From Micromonospora fulviviridis (GTDB taxonomy: Bacteria; Actinomycetota; Actinomycetes; Mycobacteriales; Micromonosporaceae), in NCBI RefSeq assembly GCF_014648395.1, contig NZ_BMRA01000003.1, positions 371,236 to 429,845 of the forward strand: 58,610 bases of DNA, in the 5' to 3' direction. Below the pieces are notes generated by a model. That model was given only the letters and a program-made list of their open reading frames with translations, was not told where the DNA came from and ran no database searches. A program made the position numbers and the translations under genes. Positions 25,956-33,374 of this stretch are shown here, piece after piece (position 1 is the first letter of the stretch; every line of letters begins with the position of its first letter).

Positions 25956-26429
25956 ATGCCCGAGATCGTCCAGTTGCTCGCCTCGCCGGTGCACCGCTAC
26001 GTGGGCCGGCCGGCCGACGGCCCGGCCCCCGCGCCGCCGGGCGAGCTGGTGGAGCAGATCCGGATCCGGGCCGGGCTGGGCATCGTGGGCGACCGGTACT
26101 TCGGCCGGCCGGCACACCGCGAGGCGAGCGTGACGCTGATCGCGCAGGAGTCGCTGCCGGCCGGCGCCGACCTCACCCAGGTCCGGCGAAACGTGCTGAC
26201 CAGCGGCATCGCCGTGGACGAGCTGGTCGGCCGGGTGCTCACCCTGGACTCTGGCGACGGGCCGGTCAGCCTGCGGGTGCACCGGGCCGCCCCGCCCTGC
26301 GCCTGGCTGGACGTCACCGTCGCGCCCGGCACCTGGAAGGCGCTGCGCGGCCGGGGCGGTGTGCGCTGCGCCCCGCTCACCGACGGCGTGCTGCGGGTCG
26401 GGCCGGTCGAGGTCACCGTCACCTCCTGA
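25956..26429 (+). CDS. MOSC domain protein
   Basis: 157 residues, essentially only the MOSC beta-barrel (molybdenum cofactor sulfurase C-terminal domain). It has GIVGDRYFGRP, VTLIAQESL and the conserved Cys in APPCAWLDVT, the likely sulfur-carrying residue. MOSC proteins take part in Moco or metal-sulfur transfer. No molybdenum enzyme gene is nearby, so the partner is unknown. The ATG at 25956 is the only good start. Confidence 0.85.
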   Translation: MPEIVQLLASPVHRYVGRPADGPAPAPPGELVEQIRIRAGLGIVGDRYFGRPAHREASVTLIAQESLPAGADLTQVRRNVLTSGIAVDELVGRVLTLDSGDGPVSLRVHRAAPPCAWLDVTVAPGTWKALRGRGGVRCAPLTDGVLRVGPVEVTVTS

Positions 26430-26437
26430 ACGGGCCC

Positions 26438-26463
26438 GGGAACTTTTCGGCCCCGCCGGCCGA
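26438..26463 (+). promoter_or_regulatory. Candidate ECF-type promoter upstream of sigma gene
   Basis: GGGAAC (26438-26443) is followed after 17 nt by CGACC (26461), an ECF-like -35/-10 pair, 120 bp before the sigma factor start. Autoregulation is likely for this family but not proven here. Confidence 0.35.
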
Positions 26464-26514
26464 CCAACCTGCGACCGCCCGGTCGGCGGCGAGGTGGCAG
26501 GGAGGACGCCAGGG

Positions 26515-26586
26515 ATGAACCGAGCGAGGCCCGCGCCCGTACCGTCGATCATGACGATGGCGGACCGGCGGGCCGGTCGCGGATGA
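26515..26586 (+). CDS. Possible 23-residue leader peptide coupled to the ECF sigma gene
   Basis: An ATG with AGGGAGG about 8 nt upstream opens a 23-codon frame (starts MNRARPAPVPSIMTM) whose TGA overlaps the sigma factor ATG (ATGA). This could couple sigma synthesis to translation of the leader. It may equally be chance; no conservation can be checked. Confidence 0.35.
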   Translation: MNRARPAPVPSIMTMADRRAGRG

Positions 26587-27158
26587 GCCCCGAGGCCGAC
26601 GACGAGCAGGTGACCCGGTGGGCGCACCGGGCCGGCCGGGGCGACCAGCAGGCTGCGGCCGCGTTCGTCCGGGCCCTCCAGGGCCCGGTGTGGCGGTTCG
26701 TCGCGCACCTGGCCGGCCCCGCCGAGGCCGACGACCTGACCCAGGAGACGTTCCTGCGCGCGCTGCGCGGCCTGCCCGGTTTCGCCGGCCGGTCCACGGC
26801 GCGCACCTGGGTCTTCACCATCGCCCGCCGGGTCGCCGTGGACCACGTCCGGGCCGCCACGGCGCGCCCCCGGGTGGCCGCGCTGACCGACTGGCAGGCC
26901 GCCGCCGAGGCGGCCGGGGCGGTCACGCCGGGTGGGGACGAGGCGGTCACCCTGCGCGGGCTCATCGCCGGGCTCGCCCCGGAACGGCGGGAGGCGTTCG
27001 TCGCCACCCAGGTGGTCGGCCTCTCCTATGCCGAGGCGGCCCAGGTGTGCGGCTGCCCGGTCGGCACCATCCGCTCCCGGGTGGCCCGGGCCCGCGAGGA
27101 CCTGGTCGCCGCCTGGCAGGGCGACGCCCGGCCGACCCGGGGCGGGCGGGCGGTCTGA
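26583..27158 (+). CDS. ECF RNA polymerase sigma factor
   Basis: 191 residues. Region 2: FVRALQGPVWRFVAHLAGPAEADDLTQETFLRALRGL; region 4: LSYAEAAQVCGCPVGTIRSRVARAREDL (shown as separate motifs ADDLTQETFLRAL and CPVGTIRSRVAR). Length and lack of extensions mark a plain ECF factor, usually held by a membrane anti-sigma. The only zinc-finger anti-sigma gene nearby is convergent (27212-27949), 53 bp away. The ATG overlaps the stop of a small leader frame. Confidence 0.9.
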   Translation: MSPEADDEQVTRWAHRAGRGDQQAAAAFVRALQGPVWRFVAHLAGPAEADDLTQETFLRALRGLPGFAGRSTARTWVFTIARRVAVDHVRAATARPRVAALTDWQAAAEAAGAVTPGGDEAVTLRGLIAGLAPERREAFVATQVVGLSYAEAAQVCGCPVGTIRSRVARAREDLVAAWQGDARPTRGGRAV

Positions 27159-27211
27159 CACCGGTCGGCGGACCGGCTGTCCGGCCAGGGCGGCCGGCGC
27201 CGGTCGGCCCG

Positions 27212-27949
27212 TCAGGCGGCCCGGCGGTGGCGGGCCTGCGCGGCGTACGGCGTGGGCGGCAGCAGGCGCAGCGGGGCCGGCTCGGGCGGTTCCTCCGTAC
27301 GCAGCGACCAGCGCGACCCGGCCGGGCGGCCCTGTCGGGGCGGCGTGCCACCCGGGCGCCACCGGGGCCGGGCGAGCAGCACCATCACCACCCAGCCGAC
27401 CAGCAGGAAGCCGTGGCTGACCAGCCGCTGCACCGCCACCTGCCCGGTGATCAGGTCGTTCACCGACAGCAGCACCAGGGTGGCGACGAACGCGCTGAGC
27501 ATCGGCAGCAGCCCCGCCGGGGCGGAGCGCCGCAACGCCACGTAGAGGAAGCCGGCGCCCACCGCCACGTTCCAGGCGGCCGACTCGTGCCAGAGGTGCT
27601 GGCCGGTGGCGTGCGCGTGGTCGATCACGGTTTCGCGGCCGACCTGGGCCAGCCCGAGGACGAGCTGCACCGCGCCGAGCAGCCCGAGCACCCCGCGCAG
27701 CCCGAGCGCCAGCCGCTCCCGCCACCCGGGCCGGGGCGGCGGCGCGGCGGCCAGCACCGCGTCCACCAGGTCGGGCACCTGCGGGGCGAGCTGGGTGCGG
27801 GCCCGCCGGGTCACCCGGGCGGCCGCCTCGAACCAGCCCCGGCAGCCGGCGCAGCCCGCCAGGTGCGCCTCGGCCGCCGTGCTCTCCGACCGGGTCGCCT
27901 CCCCGTCCAGCTGCGCCGACAGGATCTCCCGCCACTGCTCACACGCCAT
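27212..27949 (-). CDS. Zinc-finger anti-sigma factor, membrane type
   Basis: 245 residues. An N-terminal ZAS motif His29-x3-Cys33-x2-Cys36 (EAHLAGCAGCRGWF) is followed by four membrane helices (about 80-103, 118-135, 141-163, 175-195) and a Pro/Arg-rich cytoplasmic tail. It is the likely partner of the convergent ECF factor at 26583, although the pair is not in the usual sigma/anti-sigma operon order. The polytopic membrane part suggests that the signal is sensed in the membrane. Confidence 0.8.
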   Translation of the reverse strand: MACEQWREILSAQLDGEATRSESTAAEAHLAGCAGCRGWFEAAARVTRRARTQLAPQVPDLVDAVLAAAPPPRPGWRERLALGLRGVLGLLGAVQLVLGLAQVGRETVIDHAHATGQHLWHESAAWNVAVGAGFLYVALRRSAPAGLLPMLSAFVATLVLLSVNDLITGQVAVQRLVSHGFLLVGWVVMVLLARPRWRPGGTPPRQGRPAGSRWSLRTEEPPEPAPLRLLPPTPYAAQARHRRAA

Positions 27950-28008
27950 GCACAGGTAGTCGTCCGCACGGCCCGTCTGGTTCCCGCGGCCCCGGCTCGA
28001 TCCGCCGG

Positions 28009-28170
28009 TCAGAGCCCCAGGAAGCCCAGGTAGGCGGCGATCTGGTGGGCGATCATGCGCTCGCCGGGGTGCGCCGGCAGGCCGCGTTCGCGCGCCGCGC
28101 GCAGCAGCGCGGTCTCCGCCGGGGACATGATGATCTCCGCGTAGCGGTCGTTCGGGAGACGCATCCGCAT
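28009..28170 (-). pseudogene. Likely 3' remnant of a shikimate dehydrogenase-like gene
   Basis: A 53-codon frame (from ATG at 28170) reading AEIIMSPAETALLRAARERG, then HPGERMIAHQIAAYLGFLGL, looks like the C-terminal end of shikimate/quinate dehydrogenases (pattern ETxLLxxAxxxG ... MxxxQ). No N-terminal Rossmann region precedes it: upstream lies an oppositely oriented DinB gene of lower GC. It is probably a gene fragment cut off by an insertion, or a small ORF of independent function. The family assignment is from memory of the pattern and not secure. Confidence 0.4.
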
Positions 28171-28226
28171 CCGCTTCAGTTGATGTTCGCTGGTTGCTCC
28201 TGGCGACGGTCTGGAATGCTTCGCCC

Positions 28227-28724
28227 ATGCCCGCCTTCCCGCCCACCTTCGCCGACCAGGTCATCGCGCAGCCGGCCCAGGCCCAGTTCGAGGCGTTCCT
28301 CGACGAGCACCGCGGCGCGCTCAACGGCTGCCTGGACGGGCTGACCGAGGAACAGGCGCGCCGATCGTTGGTGGCCTCCCGGACCACGCTGCTGGGTCTT
28401 GTGAAGCACGCGACGTTCGTCGAGAAGGTCTGGTTCAACGAAGCCGTCACGGGCCGGTCGCGCGCGGAGATCGGCATCCCTGAGGTGTCGGATGAGTCGT
28501 TCATCCTCGATGACGACGACACGATCGCCACCGTCCAGCGCGCACACCGTGAGGCCTGCGAGGCATCACGCCGTGCGACGTCATCCCTGGGTCTGGACGA
28601 CATCCTCCACGGGCACCGGCGGGGCCCGCTTCCGCTGCGGTGGGTGTATCTCCACGTGCTGCGCGAGCTCGCCCAGCACTGTGGGCACGCGGACATTCTT
28701 CGAGAGCAGCTCGTCAACGAGTAG
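28227..28724 (+). CDS. DinB family (DUF664) protein
   Basis: 165 residues. The DUF664 order is present: FLDEHRGALNGCLDGLTEEQARRSLVASRTTLLGLVKHATFVEKVWF (first His), then the C-terminal WVYLHVLRELAQHCGHADILREQL with two more metal histidines, giving a His3 site. Probably a thiol transferase or similar. The wobble bases are less GC-rich than in neighbouring genes, which fits recent acquisition. The ATG at 28227 is chosen over an ATG at 28194. Confidence 0.85.
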   Translation: MPAFPPTFADQVIAQPAQAQFEAFLDEHRGALNGCLDGLTEEQARRSLVASRTTLLGLVKHATFVEKVWFNEAVTGRSRAEIGIPEVSDESFILDDDDTIATVQRAHREACEASRRATSSLGLDDILHGHRRGPLPLRWVYLHVLRELAQHCGHADILREQLVNE

Positions 28725-28783
28725 TGCGCGGAGGCCGAGGTGAGGGGCCGCGTGGCCTTGCGGGAGCCGCCTACGATGCGGCC

Positions 28784-29548
28784 ATGACACGCCGAGCCGC
28801 GGTGGCTGCGATCTCTGCAGGGGTGCTGCTCCTACTGGGTTGCTCGGCCGGCGCGTGGACGGGAGACGAGTCCGCCCCGGCGCCGACCGTCGGGGCTGAC
28901 GCCACCACCACGGCCAAGGCGATCGAGCTGCTGAAGTCAGGCACGAAGTTCATCGATCGGGCGAGCTTTCGCGTCGACGTCGACATCGCGAGTCAGGTCA
29001 CGACGCTGGCGCACACCGACAACGTCAACAAGCGCGCCGACGCCACGATTTCGGCGTCCGGTCGGGGCATCGAGATCCGGATGATCGGCACCGAGATCTT
29101 CATGAAGACCGATCTGGACCTCCCCGGTGTCGGCCACGAATGGATGAACCTCGACCCGGCCCGGGTGCCGTCGGACTTCGCCCTCAGCTTCGCCCCGGGA
29201 AAGAACGATCCCGGCGGCTCGGCGCGCCTCATCAACGCGATCGTCACCGCACGCGCAGACGGCTATGACGTCGCCGGGACGATCGACCTGACCCGGGTCG
29301 GCCGCGGTAACGGGATCAACTTCCGCCCCGGGCCAGACGGCTTCCCCGACGCAGCGCGCAGCAACCCGTTCCGCGCAACGCTGGATGCCGATGGCCGACT
29401 GGTCAGCTTCCTGATCCCCGCCGCCAACGGCATGCCGAGCGCGAGCCTGCGCTACAGCGACTTCGGTGCGGCTGTCGACGTCGCGCGGCCGCACGGAGCC
29501 GTCGCCGCCCCCGACGCCCTGTATCCCCAGCTCGGCCTAGGCGGCTGA
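28784..29548 (+). CDS. LppX/LprAFG-like lipoprotein
   Basis: 254 residues. Lipobox LLLLGC with Cys20. The mature part has the LppX/LprG order: TTTAKAIELLKSGTKFIDRASFRVDVDIAS, ISASGRGIEIRMIGTEIFMK, and TRVGRGNGINFRPGPDG. This fold forms a half-barrel that carries lipids or binds hydrophobic molecules at the cell surface. It lies 59 bp after the DinB gene and is convergent with the ECF42 gene. Confidence 0.8.
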   Translation: MTRRAAVAAISAGVLLLLGCSAGAWTGDESAPAPTVGADATTTAKAIELLKSGTKFIDRASFRVDVDIASQVTTLAHTDNVNKRADATISASGRGIEIRMIGTEIFMKTDLDLPGVGHEWMNLDPARVPSDFALSFAPGKNDPGGSARLINAIVTARADGYDVAGTIDLTRVGRGNGINFRPGPDGFPDAARSNPFRATLDADGRLVSFLIPAANGMPSASLRYSDFGAAVDVARPHGAVAAPDALYPQLGLGG

Positions 29549-29563
29549 GAGCGGTCGGAGACG

Positions 29564-30778
29564 TCAGCCCAGCGCGGCCGCCTTCCGCAGCAGCACCGAT
29601 CGTTCGCGCTGGTTGGCGCACAGCCGGGCGGCCAGCTCCAGCTCGGCGCGCGCCTCCGGTCGCCGTCCGAGGCGGGCCAGCAGTTCCCCGCGTACGGTCG
29701 GGACCAGATGCGAACCGGGGAGCCGGTCCGAGGCGATCAGTTCGTCCACGATGGCCAGGGCCTGCGCCGGACCCGAGGCCATGGCCACGGCGACGGCCCG
29801 GTTGAGCTCGACCACGGGCGAGGGCGCGACCCGGCCGAGCGCCTCGTAGAGCACCACGATCCGGTCCCAGTCGGTCGCCTCGACCGAGGGCGCCGACGCG
29901 TGGGTGGCGGCGATCGCGGCCTGCAGGCCGTAGGGGCCGAGGCCGCGAGTCGATGCCTTGGCCAGCGCGGCCAGCCCACGGCGGATCGCCGAGAGGTCCC
30001 ACCGTCGCCGGTCCTGGTCCTCCAGCAGGACCGGCGAACCGTCCGGGCCGGTCCGGGCCGGGAAGCGCGCGGCCGTCAGCTCGAACAGGGCGAGCAGGCC
30101 GTGCACCTCCGGCTCGTCCGGCTGCAGCGCGGCCAGCGTGTGGGCCAGCCGGATCGCCTCGTACGCGACGTCGGGGCGCAGCAGCCGGTCGCCCGACGTG
30201 GCCGTCGACCCCTCGGTGAAGATCACGTAGAGGACGCTGAGCACGCCGCCCAGCCGCTCCCGGCGCTCGCTGGCCGGCGGCAGCTCGAACGGCACCCGGG
30301 CCGCCGCGATCGTCTTCTTGGCCCGGGTGATGCGGGCCTGCACGGTCGGCACGGGCACGAGGAACGCGCGGGCGATCTCCTCGCTGGACAGGCCGCCGAC
30401 CACGCGCAGGGTCAGCGCCACCCGGGCCTCCGGGGAGAGCACCGGGTGGCAGCTGACGAACATCAGCGCCAGGACGTCGTCGTCGATCCTGTCGGGGTCG
30501 ACTTCTTCGTCGACCGCCGGATCGGCCGCCAGCAGGGCGTACCGGTCCTGGAGGGCGGTCCGGCGGCGGATCGCGTCGATGGCCCGCCGCCGGGCCGTGG
30601 CCATCAACCAGCCGGCCGGATTGGCCGGCGAGGCCAGCGGCCACGACACCAGCGCCTGGGCCACCGCCTCCTGGGCGGCGTCCTCGGCCAGAGCGAAGTC
30701 GCCGGTGAGTCGGGTCAGCGCGCCGACGATTCGCGCCGACTCGATCCGCCAGACGGCCTCGACGTCGGCCGTACCCAT
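29564..30778 (-). CDS. ECF42-type sigma factor with C-terminal TPR-like extension (DUF6596)
   Basis: 404 residues. Region 2 (about 8-75): IVGALTRLTGDFALAEDAAQEAVAQAL; region 4 (about 110-170): VALTLRVVGGLSSEEIARAFLVPVPTVQARITRAK. The long C-terminal part (about 180-404) is helical with TPR-like repeats and is needed for activity in ECF42 factors. The start ATG overlaps the stop of the DGPF/YciI gene upstream (TGATG), a combination characteristic of ECF42. No anti-sigma factor is expected. The target promoter (TGTCGA-N17-CGA) is present in front of the YciI gene. Confidence 0.9.
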   Translation of the reverse strand: MGTADVEAVWRIESARIVGALTRLTGDFALAEDAAQEAVAQALVSWPLASPANPAGWLMATARRRAIDAIRRRTALQDRYALLAADPAVDEEVDPDRIDDDVLALMFVSCHPVLSPEARVALTLRVVGGLSSEEIARAFLVPVPTVQARITRAKKTIAAARVPFELPPASERRERLGGVLSVLYVIFTEGSTATSGDRLLRPDVAYEAIRLAHTLAALQPDEPEVHGLLALFELTAARFPARTGPDGSPVLLEDQDRRRWDLSAIRRGLAALAKASTRGLGPYGLQAAIAATHASAPSVEATDWDRIVVLYEALGRVAPSPVVELNRAVAVAMASGPAQALAIVDELIASDRLPGSHLVPTVRGELLARLGRRPEARAELELAARLCANQRERSVLLRKAAALG

Positions 30779-31194
30779 CAGATCTGGCCGTTGCTCTCGC
30801 GCCGGGCCCGTTCCTCGGCGGACCCCGCGGCGTCCGTCGGCATCTCGTCGTCGCCCGCCACCCGCCGGACCTCGATCTTGGACCCGGTGACCGCCGGGAT
30901 CCGCCTGGCCCACTCGACCGCCTCCTGCTTCGAGGCGACATCGAGCAGGAAGTAGCCCCCGAACAGCTCCTTGGTCTCTCCGTACGGCCCGTCCGTGACC
31001 AGCGGGGTCTCGCCGCTGAAGTCGACCACGACGCCCTGACGGGGATCGTCCAGTCCTTCCGCCGCCACGAACACGCCGGCCTTGACCAGGTCCTCGATGT
31101 ACTGGCGAGTCGCGGCCGCCAACTCCTCGAACCCGGCCATCAGGGCCGCGTTCGACTCATCGGTGCCCCGCATGATCAGCATGTACTTCGACAT
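30778..31194 (-). CDS. YciI-related (DGPF-type) protein
   Basis: 138 residues, YCII fold. It starts MSKYMLIMRGTDESNAALM and contains LVTDGPYGETKELFGGYFLLD, the hallmark DGPF motif with Tyr in place of Phe. These proteins are obligate neighbours of ECF42 sigma factors and the main members of their regulons; the biochemical role is unsettled. The ATG has GAGGAG at good distance. It is the first gene of the operon with the sigma gene. Confidence 0.9.
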   Translation of the reverse strand: MSKYMLIMRGTDESNAALMAGFEELAAATRQYIEDLVKAGVFVAAEGLDDPRQGVVVDFSGETPLVTDGPYGETKELFGGYFLLDVASKQEAVEWARRIPAVTGSKIEVRRVAGDDEMPTDAAGSAEERARRESNGQI

Positions 31195-31244
31195 CGTGTT
31201 CTCCTCATCCGGCGGGGCCGCCTCTCGGCCCTCGCACCCCCACG

Positions 31245-31270
31245 TCGAACGGGCGGCCCGCGGATCGACA
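31245..31270 (-). promoter_or_regulatory. ECF42-type promoter of the DGPF-sigma operon
   Basis: On the minus strand TGTCGA (31270-31265) and CGA (31247-31245) are separated by 17 nt, the consensus reported for ECF42 targets. The CGA is 51 bp before the YciI start codon, which predicts a short 5' leader and autoregulation. Confidence 0.7.
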
Positions 31271-31472
31271 CGGCCCCGGCCAATTTTTCGCGGTGCCGCG
31301 GCCGATCCCTCCGGCCCGCCGTCCGCCGTCGGAGCGGCCCCTGAGCGAGAAAGCACGATCCTGCCACGGGAGGCGGCGAGCCCTCACCCTACGGCGCGAC
31401 GGCGGAGTCACGGTGAGGACGGCCGCCAGGCTCCGCGAGCGCCCACCGGGGCGGGGCCGCTGCGTCGTTGCG

Positions 31473-32597
31473 TCAGTCTGCGGGTGCCGGTTCGGTGGGC
31501 CGCGGCGTGAAGAAGCGGACGATGTCGTCGGCTGCGGTGGGGGACAGCATCATTGCCTGGACTCGTGCGGACATCTCGGCGATCGGCTGGGTCCTGGTGA
31601 ACATCGCCTCCTCGTAGCTCCGGATGGCCGAGTCGGGGTCGGCGGGGTTGATGGCGAGTTCGGCGGCGAGTTCGGCGGCGTCGAGCATGGCTTGGTTGGC
31701 GCCCTCGCCGACCGGCGGCATGAGGTGCGCGGCGTCACCGATGAGGGTGATCCCCGGCTGGTGGGTCCAGCGGGTACCGGTGGGCATGGCCTCGATCCTG
31801 CGTGGGGCGGGCGGGCTGTCGCCGGCCTCGATGAGGGCGGTGAGGCGGGGGTCCCAGCCGTCGAACATGTCCAGCAGAGCGCGCTTGCTGCGGTAGGTGT
31901 CCAGGTGGCGGTCGTCCGCGCGGAGGGAGATCCCGACCCGGATGCTGCCGTCGCCGAGGCGTTGTGCTGCCAGGATCTGGTTCACGCCGATGCACCAGAG
32001 GTTTCCGGGGCCGACCAGCTCGGCGAGATCCGGACGGCGCCGGTCGGCGTCGCTGATGCTCAGCTCCACCAGGGTGGCCACGTGGGACAGTCTCGCGTCG
32101 GTCAGCAGCGACCGGACGACCGAGCGCGCGCCGTCCGCGCCGATGAGGACGTCGCAGTCGGCGCCGTGGCCGCCGTCGAACGTCAGCTCGAAGCCTCCGT
32201 CGGGTCGGGGCGTCGCCGCGACGAGCCGGTGCTGCCACGCGACCGCGTCGCGGGGGAGCGAATCGAGCAGAAGATCACGCAGTGCGCTGCGGTCGATTTC
32301 CGGGCGTCCGGAGAATGAGCCGGGTTGTGGCTTGTGGTGCACGAGGGTGCGCCCGGCCGGGTCGAGGATGCGGTGTTCCTCGCCCTCCGGCCGTGCCTCG
32401 GACCGGAACCGGCCGGCGAGACCCGCCGCCGCCAGGGCCTGTTGCCCGGACTCCGGGTGCAGGTCGAGCGAGCCGCCCTGCGATCGCGCGGATCGGCTGG
32501 CCTCGCGTTCGTACACCACCGCGCCGATGCCGTGCCGGTGCAGGATTCGGGCCAGCGTCAGGCCGCCGAGGCCACCGCCGGCGATCGCGATTCGCAT
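31473..32597 (-). CDS. FAD-dependent monooxygenase (TetX/PHBH-like)
   Basis: 374 residues. Rossmann motif GGGLGGL (7-13), the hydroxylase DG motif CDVLIGADGARSVVR, and the FAD GD motif LIGDAAHLMPPVGEGANQAM (Gly287-Asp288). This is a class A flavin monooxygenase with TetX-like spacing, so a hydroxylase of aromatic or polyketide compounds. The ATG at 32597 has GGAG 6 nt upstream; an ATG at 32603 would sit directly on it. It is divergent from a TetR with a TetR_C-type domain, a layout like tetracycline inactivation modules. Confidence 0.9.
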   Translation of the reverse strand: MRIAIAGGGLGGLTLARILHRHGIGAVVYEREASRSARSQGGSLDLHPESGQQALAAAGLAGRFRSEARPEGEEHRILDPAGRTLVHHKPQPGSFSGRPEIDRSALRDLLLDSLPRDAVAWQHRLVAATPRPDGGFELTFDGGHGADCDVLIGADGARSVVRSLLTDARLSHVATLVELSISDADRRRPDLAELVGPGNLWCIGVNQILAAQRLGDGSIRVGISLRADDRHLDTYRSKRALLDMFDGWDPRLTALIEAGDSPPAPRRIEAMPTGTRWTHQPGITLIGDAAHLMPPVGEGANQAMLDAAELAAELAINPADPDSAIRSYEEAMFTRTQPIAEMSARVQAMMLSPTAADDIVRFFTPRPTEPAPAD

Positions 32598-32612
32598 GAA
32601 CATCTCCGTTAG

Positions 32613-32643
32613 CGTACGCTGTATTCCATGGATACGGCGTACG
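32613..32643. promoter_or_regulatory. Inverted repeat operator over the TetR start codon
   Basis: CGTACGCTGTAT (32613-32624) and ATACGGCGTACG (32632-32643) are inverted with one mismatch in 12, around a 7-bp centre that contains the TetR ATG. The left arm also includes the palindrome AGCGTACGCT (32611-32620). It lies in the 30-bp gap between the divergent genes, so one repressor could block both. Confidence 0.65.
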
Positions 32644-33353
32644 GTAACGCACCGCTGCCCGTCTGGGAACGGCCCGAGCCCCAGCCGCGGGCGGCGCCGG
32701 TGCCGCTGAGCCGCGCGAAGATCGCCGCCACGGCGATCCGGCTCGCCGACGCGCACGGCCTCGACGGGCTGTCGGTACGCAAGATCGCCAAGGAGCTCGG
32801 TGTCGGTCCGATGCGGCTCTACGACTACGTGATCAACAGATCCGAACTGCTCGATCTGATGGTCGACGCCGTGTACGCCCGGATCGCCGAGGCCGGCCAG
32901 CACCCCGAGTGGCGCGCCACGGTGCTGGCCCTCGCCAGGGCGACCCGCGAAGCGGCCCTTGACCATGAGTGGTTCGCCGACCTGCTCGGCGGAAGGCCGC
33001 ACCTGGGACCGCACGCGCTCGCCGTGGGCGAATCGACCGCGGCGGCGCTCAGCCAGGCCCCCGCCGTGCGCGGTGTCGACGATCTCCAGCGGGCCCTGGG
33101 CGCCCTCAACGGGTTCATCGTCGGAGCGCTCCGCAGGGAGATCACCGAGCGACGCACCGCCCGTTCCACCGGCACCGACGTGTCCGCGTGGCAGGCCGCC
33201 CTCGGGCCCTACCTCACCCGCATGCTCGAAACGGGCCGTTACCCCACCGTCGCCCGGCTCGTCGTCGACGGCGCCCACCTCGACGCCGAGGAAACCTTCC
33301 ACCACAACCTGATCACCATCCTGGACGGCATCACCAGCCATCCCCGCCCGTGA
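32628..33353 (+). CDS. TetR family regulator, tetracycline repressor C-terminal type
   Basis: 241 residues. The HTH is at about 30-75 (IAATAIRLADAHGLDGLSVRKIAKELGVGPMRLYDYV, shown in part as LSVRKIAKELGVGPMRLYDYV). The remaining part fits the TetR_C effector domain (LNGFIVGALRREI). It is divergent from the FAD monooxygenase gene with an operator over its own start codon, so it most likely represses both until a polyketide-like substrate appears. Confidence 0.85.
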   Translation: MDTAYGNAPLPVWERPEPQPRAAPVPLSRAKIAATAIRLADAHGLDGLSVRKIAKELGVGPMRLYDYVINRSELLDLMVDAVYARIAEAGQHPEWRATVLALARATREAALDHEWFADLLGGRPHLGPHALAVGESTAAALSQAPAVRGVDDLQRALGALNGFIVGALRREITERRTARSTGTDVSAWQAALGPYLTRMLETGRYPTVARLVVDGAHLDAEETFHHNLITILDGITSHPRP

Positions 33354-33374
33354 CCTACCGCTGCGGCTGGTGCG

